Below, in pieces: positions 7,822 through 16,518 of a DNA stretch of 58,738 bases (its first letter is position 1; every line of letters begins with the position of its first letter). The notes beneath the pieces were generated by a model that ran no database searches, had not been told where the DNA came from, and was given only the letters and a program-made list of their open reading frames with translations. Source of the DNA: Armatimonadota bacterium (GTDB lineage Bacteria > Armatimonadota > Armatimonadia > Armatimonadales > Armatimonadaceae); contig JAPLCP010000076.1 of NCBI GenBank assembly GCA_026392155.1, positions 1 through 58,738 on the forward strand. The letters run 5' to 3'. A program made the position numbers and the translations under genes.

Positions 7822-10356
7822 ATGAAAGCTGTCGTCATGGCGGGCGGCGAGGGGACGCGGCTTCGGCCCCTTACCTCCAACCGGCCAAAACCTCTCGTCC
7901 CTATTCTTAACAAGCCGATCGCGCAGCACATTATCGAGCACCTCAAGCGTGCCGGAATCAATGACATTGTTGTCACCCTCTACTATCTCGGTGAGGAGAT
8001 CCAGCGCTACTTTGGCGATGGCTCTGACATGGATGTCAACCTTATCTACTCTGTTGAAGAGACGCCGCTAGGTACGGCGGGCTCGGTCAAGCAAGCAGAA
8101 GAGCATCTCAAAGATGGGACTTTTGTGATTGTCTCGGGCGATGCCCTCACTGATGTGGACATTGACAAGGCGCTGGCATTTCACCGCGCCAAAGGCGCTG
8201 AGGCGACCCTGATCCTCAAGCCCGTTCCCAATCCTGTCGAGTTTGGTGTCGTCATGACCGAGCCCGATGGGCGCATTATTCGCTTTTTAGAGAAGCCTGA
8301 TAAAGCCGAAGTCTTTTCCGATGCAGCCAATACGGGAATGTATATCCTAGAGCCCAGTGTTTTTGAGCTGATGGAGCACGGCAAGAGCTACGACTGGTCG
8401 CAGGACATCTTCCCGCAGCTTCTTGAGGATGGCCGTCCGCTCTATGGCTACACCATGGAGGAGTACTGGTGCGATGTGGGCTCACTGGAGCAGTACCGCC
8501 AGGCACAGTACGAGATGCTAGAGGGACAGACCGCGCTTCCGATTCCCGGCGCAAGCCATCCCAATCGCATTTTTGTTGGCGGGGGGACCGAGATTCATCC
8601 CACGGCTAAGATCATCGGGCCTGCCGCTATCGGCTCGGATTGCCGCATTGGTCCTGGTGCGGTCATTGGCCCAGACTCTGTTCTCGGCGATGGGGCGATT
8701 GTGGAGGCCAATGCGAAGATTGAGAAAGCCATTCTCTGGCGCTCAGCCTATGTCGGGGCGGGGGCGCAGCTCACGGCCTGTACGGTCTGTAACCATGTTC
8801 ACCTGGGTGTCAATGTGAAAGTGGAAGAGAGCGCTGTCATTGGGGACAAGTGCTCGGTCGAGGCGGGAGCGACCATCCGCTCGCGGGTCAAGCTCTGGCC
8901 TGATAAGCTAATCGAGGAGCGCTCGGTGGTGACCGAGAGCCTTGTCTGGGGCGCGAAGGCGTACTCGAATCTCTTCCGTGGCCTGGGTGTGCCGGGGATT
9001 ACCAATATCGAGCTGACGCCGGACTTTGCGGCAAAGCTGGGGTCGTCTTTTGGTGCGTTTCTGAAAAAAGGTGCGACCGTGGTGGTCAGCCGCGATGGTC
9101 ACCCAGCGAGCCGTATGCTCAAGCGTGCCCTCATGGCCGGGCTGTCGTCGGTGGGCGTGACCATGGTGGATGTCGAGGAGATGGCCCTGCCGGTTCTGCG
9201 CACCACGGTTCGTGCCAACCGCGCACGCGGCGGTGTCCATGTTCGGCAAGACCCGGACCATGCCGGTCGCACCCTCGTGGAGCTCTTCGATGAGCGGGGC
9301 ATCTATCTTAATAAGAACAATGAGCGCAAGATCGAGACGATCTTCTTCCGCGAGGACTACGGGCGTGTGTTGATGGACGAAGTGGGGACGATCAATGTCG
9401 CGACTCGTCCGCTGGAGCAGTACACGCAACTCTTCTTGAAGCAGATCGCCGCCAAAGATATCGAGCGCCAGGAGTTCACCGTGGTGATTGACTATGCCTA
9501 CGGCTCGTCGCTGGCCCGTGTCCTTCCCTCGATTCTCGGTCAGCTGGGCTGTAAAGTCTTTGTGCTCAATCCCTACCCGGACTGGAAGCGCTCGCCCAAG
9601 AACTCCCAAGACCGTGAAGCGCTGGTGGCAGGGCTGGCACAAGTCGTTCACCAGCAAAAAGCCGATCTCGGGGTCATGATCTACTCCGATGGCGAGCGCT
9701 TAGAGCTGGTGGATGAGCTGGGTAACCCGCTCAACCGAGCACGCTTGCTGGCGACACTGGCGACCATGGTGGCGCAGACCACGCGGGCAGGGGAGTGCAA
9801 GATCGCAGTGCCTCTGAACGCACCGTCGGCGATTGAGAGCATTCTCTCGCGCAGTGGCGGTGTCGTGACCCGCACCAAGACCGACCCGCGTTTCTTGATG
9901 AATGTTGCTTCGTCTACCGCCGAGAAACTGGTGATGGCGGGGGATCTGGCCGGTGGCTTTATCTTCCCCGGCGGCGAAGAGGCGTTTCACCCCACGTTCG
10001 ATGGTCTCTTTACCTTTGTGAAGACCCTGGAGATGATGGCGCTGCACCAGCGCCGTCCGCTCAGCTCGTTTGTGGCGGAGCTTCCTCCAATGCACCTCTC
10101 CAGCCAGACCCTGAGCTGTCCTCAGTCGGATAACGGGCGGGTGATGCGGATTTTGACGGAAGAGGCACAGAACGCCTCGGGTGCGCTGGAGCTTCTCGAT
10201 GGCATTCGTGTGGTCGAGTCGCCCAACACCTGGACCCTGGTGCTCCCCGACCCGGCAGAGCCCTCAATCCATGTGCACAGCGAGGGCGTCTCGGTCGCGG
10301 ATGCCAATGCCAGAACCCAGCGCTACGCCGATAGAATCGCCGAGCTGGTGAACTAA
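7822..10356 (+). CDS. Mannose-1-P guanylyltransferase-like / phosphohexomutase-like fusion
   Basis: 844 residues in three parts. Residues 1-230 are a nucleotidyltransferase domain with the signature MAGGEGTRLRPLTSNRPKP and the acceptor motif VSGDALTDVD. Residues about 245-375 form a left-handed beta-helix of hexapeptide repeats. Residues about 380-844 are an alpha-D-phosphohexomutase domain. In the mutase domain the phosphoserine loop TASHNP is not conserved: the aligned segment reads HVRQDPDHAG, with Asp477 where the catalytic Ser should be. The metal loop is SDGERLE and the phosphate loop PDPAEPSIHVHSEG. The synthase half should make an NDP-sugar, probably GDP-mannose; the mutase half is probably not catalytic. 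Fused proteins of this layout are known. Confidence 0.88.
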   Translation: MKAVVMAGGEGTRLRPLTSNRPKPLVPILNKPIAQHIIEHLKRAGINDIVVTLYYLGEEIQRYFGDGSDMDVNLIYSVEETPLGTAGSVKQAEEHLKDGTFVIVSGDALTDVDIDKALAFHRAKGAEATLILKPVPNPVEFGVVMTEPDGRIIRFLEKPDKAEVFSDAANTGMYILEPSVFELMEHGKSYDWSQDIFPQLLEDGRPLYGYTMEEYWCDVGSLEQYRQAQYEMLEGQTALPIPGASHPNRIFVGGGTEIHPTAKIIGPAAIGSDCRIGPGAVIGPDSVLGDGAIVEANAKIEKAILWRSAYVGAGAQLTACTVCNHVHLGVNVKVEESAVIGDKCSVEAGATIRSRVKLWPDKLIEERSVVTESLVWGAKAYSNLFRGLGVPGITNIELTPDFAAKLGSSFGAFLKKGATVVVSRDGHPASRMLKRALMAGLSSVGVTMVDVEEMALPVLRTTVRANRARGGVHVRQDPDHAGRTLVELFDERGIYLNKNNERKIETIFFREDYGRVLMDEVGTINVATRPLEQYTQLFLKQIAAKDIERQEFTVVIDYAYGSSLARVLPSILGQLGCKVFVLNPYPDWKRSPKNSQDREALVAGLAQVVHQQKADLGVMIYSDGERLELVDELGNPLNRARLLATLATMVAQTTRAGECKIAVPLNAPSAIESILSRSGGVVTRTKTDPRFLMNVASSTAEKLVMAGDLAGGFIFPGGEEAFHPTFDGLFTFVKTLEMMALHQRRPLSSFVAELPPMHLSSQTLSCPQSDNGRVMRILTEEAQNASGALELLDGIRVVESPNTWTLVLPDPAEPSIHVHSEGVSVADANARTQRYADRIAELVN

Positions 10357-10395
10357 GCATAGACCGCCCCCCGCACGGCGGGGGGCGGTCTATGC
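10357..10395. terminator. Strong bidirectional hairpin between convergent genes
   Basis: A near-perfect inverted repeat: the left arm GCATAGACCGCCCCCC (10357-10372) pairs with 10380-10395, plus one inner G-C pair, leaving a 5-base loop. It begins directly after the stop of the sugar synthase and ends 7 bases from the stop of convergent ychF, so it can serve both. There is no T-tract on either side. Confidence 0.75.
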
Positions 10396-10402
10396 GGGGC
10401 AA

Positions 10403-11518
10403 TTAGCCACTACACAAAAACTCGACCACGTCACCGTCTTGCATGACGTAGTCTTTGCCTTCGGTGCGGAGCCAGCCTCGGTCGCGTGAGGCGGCAATGC
10501 TCCCTGCCTCGACGAGCTTTGTCCAGTCAATCACCAAGGCGCGGATAAAGGTGCGCTCTAAGTCCGTGTGGATCACGCCCGCCGCTGTGGGGGCTTTGTC
10601 GCCCTGGCGGATGGTCCAGGCACGGACTTCTTTCTCGCCCGCCGTTAGGAATGTCTGCAAGCCGAGTAATCGGAAAGCGACCCGCACGAGGCTATTCATT
10701 CCGGGCTCACTCAGCCCGAGGTCATTGAGAAAGACCAGCGCCTCCTCGGGATCGAGCTCGGAGAGCTCGGCTTCGATCTGCGCGGAGATCGCCACCACGT
10801 CCATGCCTTCGTCTTGAGCCATCTTTTTGAGGGCGGCATAGTGCGGGTTGCTGCCACCATCGGGCAAGTCCGAGTCGGGGACATTGGCGACATAGACCAT
10901 GGGCTTGGCGGTGAGCAGGCCGGACTCTTTGTAGAACTTAGCCAGCAGCTCGGGGTCGTTCCAGACGAATGTCCGGGCGGGACTGCCTTCACTCAGGTGG
11001 GCCACGAGGCTCTCGACCAGCGGCACCAGCAGGGCATCATCTTTGCTGGACTTTGCGTTTTTCTTCAGGCGATCCAGCCGCTTCTCTAGAATCTGCAAGT
11101 CCGCCAGCGCCAGCTCTAAATTGATCGTCACCGCATCACCGACAGGGTCTACATGCCCCTCGACATGGATGATCTCCTCGCTCTCGAAGCAGCGCACCAC
11201 ATGGGCCACGGCGGCAACCTCGCGGATATTGGCGAGGAACTGATTGCCTAGCCCTTCCCCTTTGTGTGCGCCTTTGACAAGCCCCGCAATGTCCACGAAC
11301 TCGACGATGGTAGGAACCACGGGGGGCACGCGGTCGCCCTTGGTGTAGACCTTCGCCAGGGCATCGAGGCGCTCATCGGGGAGCGTGACGATACCGACGT
11401 TTTTATCAATCGTCGCAAAGGGGTAGTTGGCCGCGACCGCGCCCGCTTTGGTGATTGCGTTGAAGAGCGTGGACTTACCCACGTTGGGCAAGCCCACAAT
11501 TCCGACTCCTAGTGCCAT
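10403..11518 (-). CDS. ychF: Ribosome-associated GTPase/ATPase YchF
   Basis: 371 residues, the usual family length. The G1 motif GLPNVGKST (residues 9-17) is followed by the switch region VEFVDIAGLVKGAHKGEG and a coiled-coil insertion rich in Leu/Lys. The C-terminal TGS domain ends VVEFLCSG. YchF is an OBG-family protein that prefers ATP and binds ribosomes; it is broadly conserved. It reads convergently to the sugar synthase. A TACTCT hexamer 8 bases before the ATG may be its promoter, but the spacing is looser than in the other cases. Confidence 0.95.
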   Translation of the reverse strand: MALGVGIVGLPNVGKSTLFNAITKAGAVAANYPFATIDKNVGIVTLPDERLDALAKVYTKGDRVPPVVPTIVEFVDIAGLVKGAHKGEGLGNQFLANIREVAAVAHVVRCFESEEIIHVEGHVDPVGDAVTINLELALADLQILEKRLDRLKKNAKSSKDDALLVPLVESLVAHLSEGSPARTFVWNDPELLAKFYKESGLLTAKPMVYVANVPDSDLPDGGSNPHYAALKKMAQDEGMDVVAISAQIEAELSELDPEEALVFLNDLGLSEPGMNSLVRVAFRLLGLQTFLTAGEKEVRAWTIRQGDKAPTAAGVIHTDLERTFIRALVIDWTKLVEAGSIAASRDRGWLRTEGKDYVMQDGDVVEFLCSG

Positions 11519-11546
11519 AACGCCACAGAGTACCGCACAAACGCGC

Positions 11547-12650
11547 CTATAGCACGTCCTGGAGGATAATCACGACCATGCGAGTCGTGCCCGTGGCGGT
11601 GCGAACCGTGGCTTGAACCTTAGTTCCGGGGGCTCTGCGGAAGATCTCACGGCTACCACTAAGGCCCAGGTCTTTTGCCGGTTGGCCATCGAGCACGGTC
11701 AGGACATCGCCTTTTTTCAGCCCCGCTTTCTCCGCCGGGCCACCCGGAGTGATGGTCAGCACCTCGTAGCCATCGCCCTCAAACGTCCCTGAGAACCCAA
11801 CACGAGAGAAAACAAACGGCTGGTTGAAGTCCGCGTTTTTTGTGAGAAAGAAGCGCTTTCCTGGGTAGTCCAGGGTGACCGTGAAGCGAGAGAGTACCTC
11901 GCCGCCGAGCAAGGCGATGGTTCCCGTGTCGGCGAGGGCACCGCTCTTATCTCGAGAAAGGCCGGTGACGACCTTGGGGACTTTGATTCCTCCCATTTCC
12001 AGTACGCCGATCCGTGTTACCTCTCCAATGGTGACGCCACCAAGCCCTTTTCCAAGGACGGTCTCCACACGCTTTGGGTATTTTTTATCGAGCGCATTTT
12101 TCGAAACCGTCGGTGAGGTGAACGTCAGTGTTCCGGAGTATCCCGTGTCTACCCGGAGTGCACCAGCAATGCCATCTATCTTGCCCGGAATCTCCGGGAT
12201 GTTCATCCGCAGGTTCATCGGGAGCAGCTGGGCTTTCGGGTCGGGGGAGAAGCCCTTGGGCTCGATAAAGCACACTTTTTTCGTGGCGTAGTCAATCTGC
12301 ACGACATAGTTTCGCAAGAACGGGTAGCCGACGATGCCATCGAACTCCCCTTTAGACCCGCTGGGCAGGTCGAGAATCACGCCAAGCTGCTGGGTCTGAA
12401 TGGCTCCCCCGATCTCGATCTTGGCATTGGTAATTTTTGCCGGTACCAGTTTCTCTCCGCCACCCCCGACGAGCGTCTGTCCCATGCTCTTGAGCTGGAG
12501 CTTCTCGGCGGACTTGGGGGTGTAGAGCCCCGCTCCGGCTCCCGTGTCTAAGATCAGGCGTGCGGGCTGGTCATTGACCTTGCCCTCGACCACAATCAAG
12601 TAGCCTTCGTAGGTAAAGGGCACCTCATAGCTCTGCTGCAAAAAAATCAT
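11547..12650 (-). CDS. Tandem retropepsin-like aspartic protease with PDZ domain
   Basis: 367 residues. Two DTG active-site-type motifs are visible: LILDTGAGAGLYTP (about residue 37) and LRVDTGYSGTLTF (about residue 165). The protein thus carries two retropepsin-like halves that could form one pepsin-like active site within a single chain. A PDZ domain follows at about 285-350 (GGPAEKAGLKKGDVLTVLDG). The N-terminus (MIFLQQSYEVPF) has no evident signal peptide, unusual for a PDZ-linked protease; an upstream start was not found. An AGAGGA purine run 9 bases before the ATG fits a ribosome-binding site. Substrates unknown. Confidence 0.8.
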   Translation of the reverse strand: MIFLQQSYEVPFTYEGYLIVVEGKVNDQPARLILDTGAGAGLYTPKSAEKLQLKSMGQTLVGGGGEKLVPAKITNAKIEIGGAIQTQQLGVILDLPSGSKGEFDGIVGYPFLRNYVVQIDYATKKVCFIEPKGFSPDPKAQLLPMNLRMNIPEIPGKIDGIAGALRVDTGYSGTLTFTSPTVSKNALDKKYPKRVETVLGKGLGGVTIGEVTRIGVLEMGGIKVPKVVTGLSRDKSGALADTGTIALLGGEVLSRFTVTLDYPGKRFFLTKNADFNQPFVFSRVGFSGTFEGDGYEVLTITPGGPAEKAGLKKGDVLTVLDGQPAKDLGLSGSREIFRRAPGTKVQATVRTATGTTRMVVIILQDVL

Positions 12651-12719
12651 AAACTCTAATCCTCTCGCATTAAAGACGGCTGAGAAGGGGAAAAGTGACG
12701 AAAAGTTGAATCTACTGTC

Positions 12720-13583
12720 GTGGAATTATTTCGTTACCTGCACCCCGAGCAAGGCCCGCGCCTCGGTGCCGAGACTTCTGAGGGTTTTTTCGATCTGACG
12801 GCATATGATCCTGAAGTATTTGCCTCGATTTCGTCGTGGCTGGCGCACGAGCGCCCGGCGGAGATTGCGCTGCTGGCGGAGAAGGCAGTGAGTCGCTACG
12901 CCGAGATAGATCCCGACTGGCAGATCTTGCCGCCGGTAGATGGCAAGATGGAGGTCTGGGCGGCGGGCGTGACCTACGAGGACTCCAAGCGTGCGCGAAT
13001 GGCGGAGTCCGAGGGCGGGGGCGATTTCTATGATCGCGTTTATGACGCAGACCGGCCCGAGCTTTTTTTCAAGGCCAACCCCTGGCGGGTAGTCGCGCCC
13101 GGTGATCCCGTCAGCATCCGCACCGACTCGCGCTGGGATGTCCCCGAGCCTGAGCTGACATTGGTGCTCTGCGCCTCAGGCCGCATTGTGGGCGTGACGG
13201 TGGGCAACGACATGTCGTCGCGCTCTATCGAGGGCGAGAACCCGCTCTATCTGCCACAGGCGAAGAGCTACGCGGGAGCCTGCGCGGTTGGCCCGACGAT
13301 CCGAATCGTGGACGTGGACGTAGAGCTCAAGAACCTGCCGATCACGCTGGAGATCTCGCGTGAGGGAGAAACGGCGTTTTCGGGCGAGACGAGCACCGCG
13401 CGGATGAAGCGCACCCCACACGAGCTCGCGGAGTGGCTGTTTAAGACCCTGCCATTTCCCGATGGGGCACTGCTGATGACCGGCACTGGCCTCATCCCCC
13501 CCGACAGCTTCACGCTCCAGAGCGGCGATGTGGTCACGATCTCCATTGGGGGAGTCGGAACATTAATCAATCCGGTGGCGTAG
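12720..13583 (+). CDS. Fumarylacetoacetate hydrolase family protein
   Basis: 287 residues from GTG 12720. The FAH fold is shown by PELFFKANPWRVVAPGD, EPELTLVLCASGRIVGVTVGND (metal-binding acidic cluster, Glu in PEPEL and the Asp of GND), MSSRSIEGENPLYLPQAK and the C-terminal TGTGLIPPDSFTLQSGD. These enzymes cleave or hydrate 2-oxo and beta-diketo acids in aromatic or sugar-acid breakdown, such as 2-keto-3-deoxysugar-acid handling. The exact substrate cannot be set from sequence. The next gene begins 10 bases on, but with its own promoter element inside the gap and gene end. Confidence 0.85.
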   Translation: MELFRYLHPEQGPRLGAETSEGFFDLTAYDPEVFASISSWLAHERPAEIALLAEKAVSRYAEIDPDWQILPPVDGKMEVWAAGVTYEDSKRARMAESEGGGDFYDRVYDADRPELFFKANPWRVVAPGDPVSIRTDSRWDVPEPELTLVLCASGRIVGVTVGNDMSSRSIEGENPLYLPQAKSYAGACAVGPTIRIVDVDVELKNLPITLEISREGETAFSGETSTARMKRTPHELAEWLFKTLPFPDGALLMTGTGLIPPDSFTLQSGDVVTISIGGVGTLINPVA

Positions 13584-13593
13584 AATAGAGGCA
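13581..13593 (+). promoter_or_regulatory. Leaderless -10 element before ATG 13594
   Basis: TAGAAT at 13581-13586, overlapping the stop codon of the FAH gene, then seven bases (AGAGGCA) and ATG. The AGAGG inside the spacer could alternatively act as a weak ribosome-binding site on a read-through message. Confidence 0.5.
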
Positions 13594-15369
13594 ATGGACT
13601 CTCCCCAACCGTCGGATCGCCCAGCGCTGATCCGGCGGCTTATCGCCTTTATCTCGCCCTTTCGCAAGCAGCTTGCTCTTGGTTTGCTCAGCAGCGCTCT
13701 CTCGGCGGGGGCACTCCCACTTGCGATGAAGTCCATGACGGATTTTATTGATTCCGTGCGCCGTCAGCAGGTGCAGGGAAGTGCCGCCTACCCACCAGGA
13801 GCCGAGCAGCAGGTCGTTCACGTTGGGCTGACGATTGTTGCCGCCTACACGGGGCTGCTGGTCTTTCGGTTTGCTCAGGGGCTCTTTCTCTCCGAAGTGG
13901 CGCAGCGCGTGGGGATGCTGATCCGGGCCTCGATCTTCTCCCATCTTCAGCGGATGCCGCTCGCGTTTTTTCATAGCCAGCGTACGGGCTCCCTTCTGGC
14001 GACACTCACCAACGATGTGAACCGGCTGCAAAATGCGGCGATGTTGCTGCGCGATGGTGTGGTGCTTCCTATTCAGGCTGTCATTTATTTTGTGATGATG
14101 CTGCGCGCCTCGCTGGAGATGGCGGTGGTCACTCTGGTCACGGTTCCGATCATGGTGGGAGCGGTTCAGCTCATTACGCGCAAGCTACGGGCCTTCAGCA
14201 CGGAATCCCAAGCCCGCTTGGCGGATGCGACGAGTATTCTGAGCGAGACGCTCTCCGCTCCCCGTGTGGTGCAAGCATTCTCTGCCGAGAGTCGCGAGGT
14301 GGAGCGCTTCAACCAAGCCAATGAGAGCGCGTTTCAGGCGGCGATGCGCGGGATTCGCCGCACGTCGCTGCTGACTCCGACTGTGGACTGGATCGGTGCG
14401 CTCGCGATGGCATTGATTCTGTATGCTGGGGTTCACTTTCAGGTGCCGCTGGGCAGTTTTCTGCTTTTTGTGATGATGGCAAATCTTCTGTCGGGCTCGA
14501 TTAGCGGTTTTGGAAATGTCCGGGGGCAGTTCGAGGAGCTTCTGGGGGCGGCGGATCGAATCTTTACGCAAGTGCTTGATGTGGTTCCCAGTATTCGGGA
14601 TGCAGAGGACGCGACCCCACTTCCGGCGCTTGCCGGCCGCGTCGAGTTTGAGGACGTGAGCTTTGGCTACGATGCTGAGCAGCTGGTGTTAGAGAGTATC
14701 TCGCTGACGATTGAGCCAGGCGAAGTGGTGGCGTTTGTGGGGCCGACGGGCGCGGGTAAGTCCACGCTCGCCGATCTGATACCGCGCTTTAATGACCCGA
14801 CGCGTGGGCGAGTCTTGGTGGATGGGGTGGACATCAAGACCGCCACCATTGCCTCACTCCGCCAGCAGATTGGGCTCGTGCCCCAAGATAGCGTCCTGTT
14901 TTCGGGGACAATCAAGAGCAATATCGCCTACGGCAAGCCGGAAGCTACGGAGGATGAGATTGTTGCTGCCGCCTGCGCCGCCAACGCCCACGAGTTTATT
15001 CTGGCGCAAGCCCAGGGCTACGAGACGCTCGTCGGGGAGCGTGGCACGACACTCTCGGGGGGACAAAAACAGCGTCTTGCCATTGCACGGGCGCTTCTCA
15101 CCAACCCGCATATCCTGATCTTCGATGAGGCCACCAGCGCTCTGGACACGCAGACAGAGTCCGTGGTTCAAGAGGCGCTGGGGACGTGGTTCAAGGGCCG
15201 CACGACCATTATCATCGCCCACCGCCTCTCCACGATTGTCAACGCCGATAAGATCGTGGTTCTGAAAGATGGAAAGATCGCCGAGGTCGGAACGCACACC
15301 GAGCTTCTCGCTTCCAGTGGGCTCTACAGCCTGCTCTACAACGCACAGCAGCGAGGCATCGACGCGTGA
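13594..15369 (+). CDS. MsbA-like ABC exporter
   Basis: 591 residues: an N-terminal six-helix membrane domain (about 20-320) fused to an ATPase domain. The ATPase has Walker A GPTGAGKST, Q-loop GLVPQDSVLFSG, signature TLSGGQKQR, Walker B ILIFDEATSAL and the H-loop His in IIAHRLS. It should work as a homodimer in the inner membrane. Its partner, overlapping by GTGA, is a DUF374 acyltransferase, a pairing typical of lipid export, so a lipid-A or glycolipid flippase role is likely. A multidrug exporter is the alternative. Confidence 0.9.
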   Translation: MDSPQPSDRPALIRRLIAFISPFRKQLALGLLSSALSAGALPLAMKSMTDFIDSVRRQQVQGSAAYPPGAEQQVVHVGLTIVAAYTGLLVFRFAQGLFLSEVAQRVGMLIRASIFSHLQRMPLAFFHSQRTGSLLATLTNDVNRLQNAAMLLRDGVVLPIQAVIYFVMMLRASLEMAVVTLVTVPIMVGAVQLITRKLRAFSTESQARLADATSILSETLSAPRVVQAFSAESREVERFNQANESAFQAAMRGIRRTSLLTPTVDWIGALAMALILYAGVHFQVPLGSFLLFVMMANLLSGSISGFGNVRGQFEELLGAADRIFTQVLDVVPSIRDAEDATPLPALAGRVEFEDVSFGYDAEQLVLESISLTIEPGEVVAFVGPTGAGKSTLADLIPRFNDPTRGRVLVDGVDIKTATIASLRQQIGLVPQDSVLFSGTIKSNIAYGKPEATEDEIVAAACAANAHEFILAQAQGYETLVGERGTTLSGGQKQRLAIARALLTNPHILIFDEATSALDTQTESVVQEALGTWFKGRTTIIIAHRLSTIVNADKIVVLKDGKIAEVGTHTELLASSGLYSLLYNAQQRGIDA

Positions 15370-16028
15370 GCACACCCCGTCCTTTAACCTTCAAAGTGCG
15401 GGCGCTGGCGGCGACGATTAGCGGTCTCGTGCGCTTGCTGGCAGGCACGGCGCGACTGACCATTGTTGGCGAAGAGGCGGCAATGGCGACGCTGAAGGAG
15501 CACAATGGCGGGATCTTGGTGACGTGGCACGGTCGCACGCTCCTCTCGCTCTACCGCTACCGCAACCGAGGCTACTGGGCGCTGGTCTCGCTCTCCAAAG
15601 ACGGTGACATCCAGGCGCGTAACTTCGAGAGTTTTGGCTACCAGATTGTCCGTGGCTCCACGGGCCGGGGTGGGGCGCGTGCTGCTGTCCAGATGCTACG
15701 CGAGCTAGAAAAAGGCGGCGTCCTCGCCTTCACCCCCGACGGCCCACGCGGCCCCGCCCGAAAAGTCCAGCCCGGCGTCGTCTTCTTTGCCCGGCGCTCC
15801 GGCAAGCCCATTATTCCGCTGATCGCCACTGCAACTCCCCGAAAGCTGCTCACTACCTGGGACGACTACCAGCTTCCCGCCCCGTTCAGTCGCGCCGCCT
15901 GGGTCTTCGGCGAGCCAATTTTTATCGGAGAAGGCGAGTCCGATGAAGACGCCTGCCGACGCGTGGAAGAAGCCCTGAATGCCTGCGAAGCACAGGCAGA
16001 GGGGATGCTGAGCAAACCTACCCCCTAG
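15366..16028 (+). CDS. DUF374 lysophospholipid acyltransferase family protein
   Basis: 220 residues from GTG 15366, overlapping the exporter stop as GTGA. It has WHGRTLLSLYRYRNRG (position of the acyltransferase catalytic His), LVSLSKDGD, the RGSTGRGG segment and FTPDGPRGPARKVQPGVV. These are the hallmarks of the DUF374 branch of acyltransferases acting on lipid A or phospholipids at the inner membrane. The last codons (KPTP, stop) lie in the left edge of a palindromic repeat (16021-16055), so the C-terminus may have been set by repeat insertion. Confidence 0.88.
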   Translation: MSTPRPLTFKVRALAATISGLVRLLAGTARLTIVGEEAAMATLKEHNGGILVTWHGRTLLSLYRYRNRGYWALVSLSKDGDIQARNFESFGYQIVRGSTGRGGARAAVQMLRELEKGGVLAFTPDGPRGPARKVQPGVVFFARRSGKPIIPLIATATPRKLLTTWDDYQLPAPFSRAAWVFGEPIFIGEGESDEDACRRVEEALNACEAQAEGMLSKPTP

Positions 16029-16055
16029 CCCCCGCTCGCCGGGGGACTGGGTTCA
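16021..16055. repeat. GC-rich palindromic repeat, copy A
   Basis: Core CCCCCG-CTCGC-CGGGGG (16029-16045) flanked by CCTAG and ACTGGG. It covers the stop of the acyltransferase gene and lies before the SMI1-like gene. The sequence CCTAGCCCCCGCT is shared with copy D at 31799-31811. It could also act as a transcription attenuator. Confidence 0.7.
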
Positions 16056-16068
16056 AGAAAAGCAATCT

Positions 16069-16518
16069 ATGGAAAACGAAACACCGTTAGAGGCGGTTCA
16101 TACGCAAATCCGCGCGCTTATTGCGGAGCACGGCAAACCAAGATCATTCACCGGCGGCGTCTCACAGGAAGTCATCGACGAGATTGCCAAAGACCTTTCC
16201 GTTATCCTCCCCGAAGGCTATATCTGGTTTCTCAAAAACTACGGTCATGGGAATATATTTGGCTCCGAGATCCTCGGGACAGGTTTGGTGAAGCCTTACA
16301 GTGTCGTAAAGCGGACACTGTACTGCCGAGAGCGTGGGATGCCCGCGCACTTTATTGCCATTGTCCACTGCGACGAGTACTACTACTGCCTCGACACAGA
16401 GACAGGAAAGGTCTTGAACTGGAGCCCCTATGAATCGGGTATCTACCTAACTTCGGAGAGTTTCTTAGACTACTTTCTTGAAGACCTGGAAGATGCTGTG
16501 CTTAACATGTACGACTAG
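16069..16518 (+). CDS. SMI1/KNR4 (SUKH) family protein
   Basis: 149 residues. The SUKH pattern is visible: a helix with VSQEVIDEIAKDL, the LPEGYIWFLKNYGHGNIFGSEILG core, and a C-terminal YLTSESFLDYFLEDL. In bacteria this superfamily includes immunity proteins against polymorphic or contact-dependent toxins. No toxin gene is adjacent, so it may be an orphan immunity protein or serve another role. It follows a palindromic repeat and is convergent with a hypothetical gene with a 4-base overlap. Composition is somewhat more A+T-rich than its neighbours. Confidence 0.82.
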   Translation: MENETPLEAVHTQIRALIAEHGKPRSFTGGVSQEVIDEIAKDLSVILPEGYIWFLKNYGHGNIFGSEILGTGLVKPYSVVKRTLYCRERGMPAHFIAIVHCDEYYYCLDTETGKVLNWSPYESGIYLTSESFLDYFLEDLEDAVLNMYD

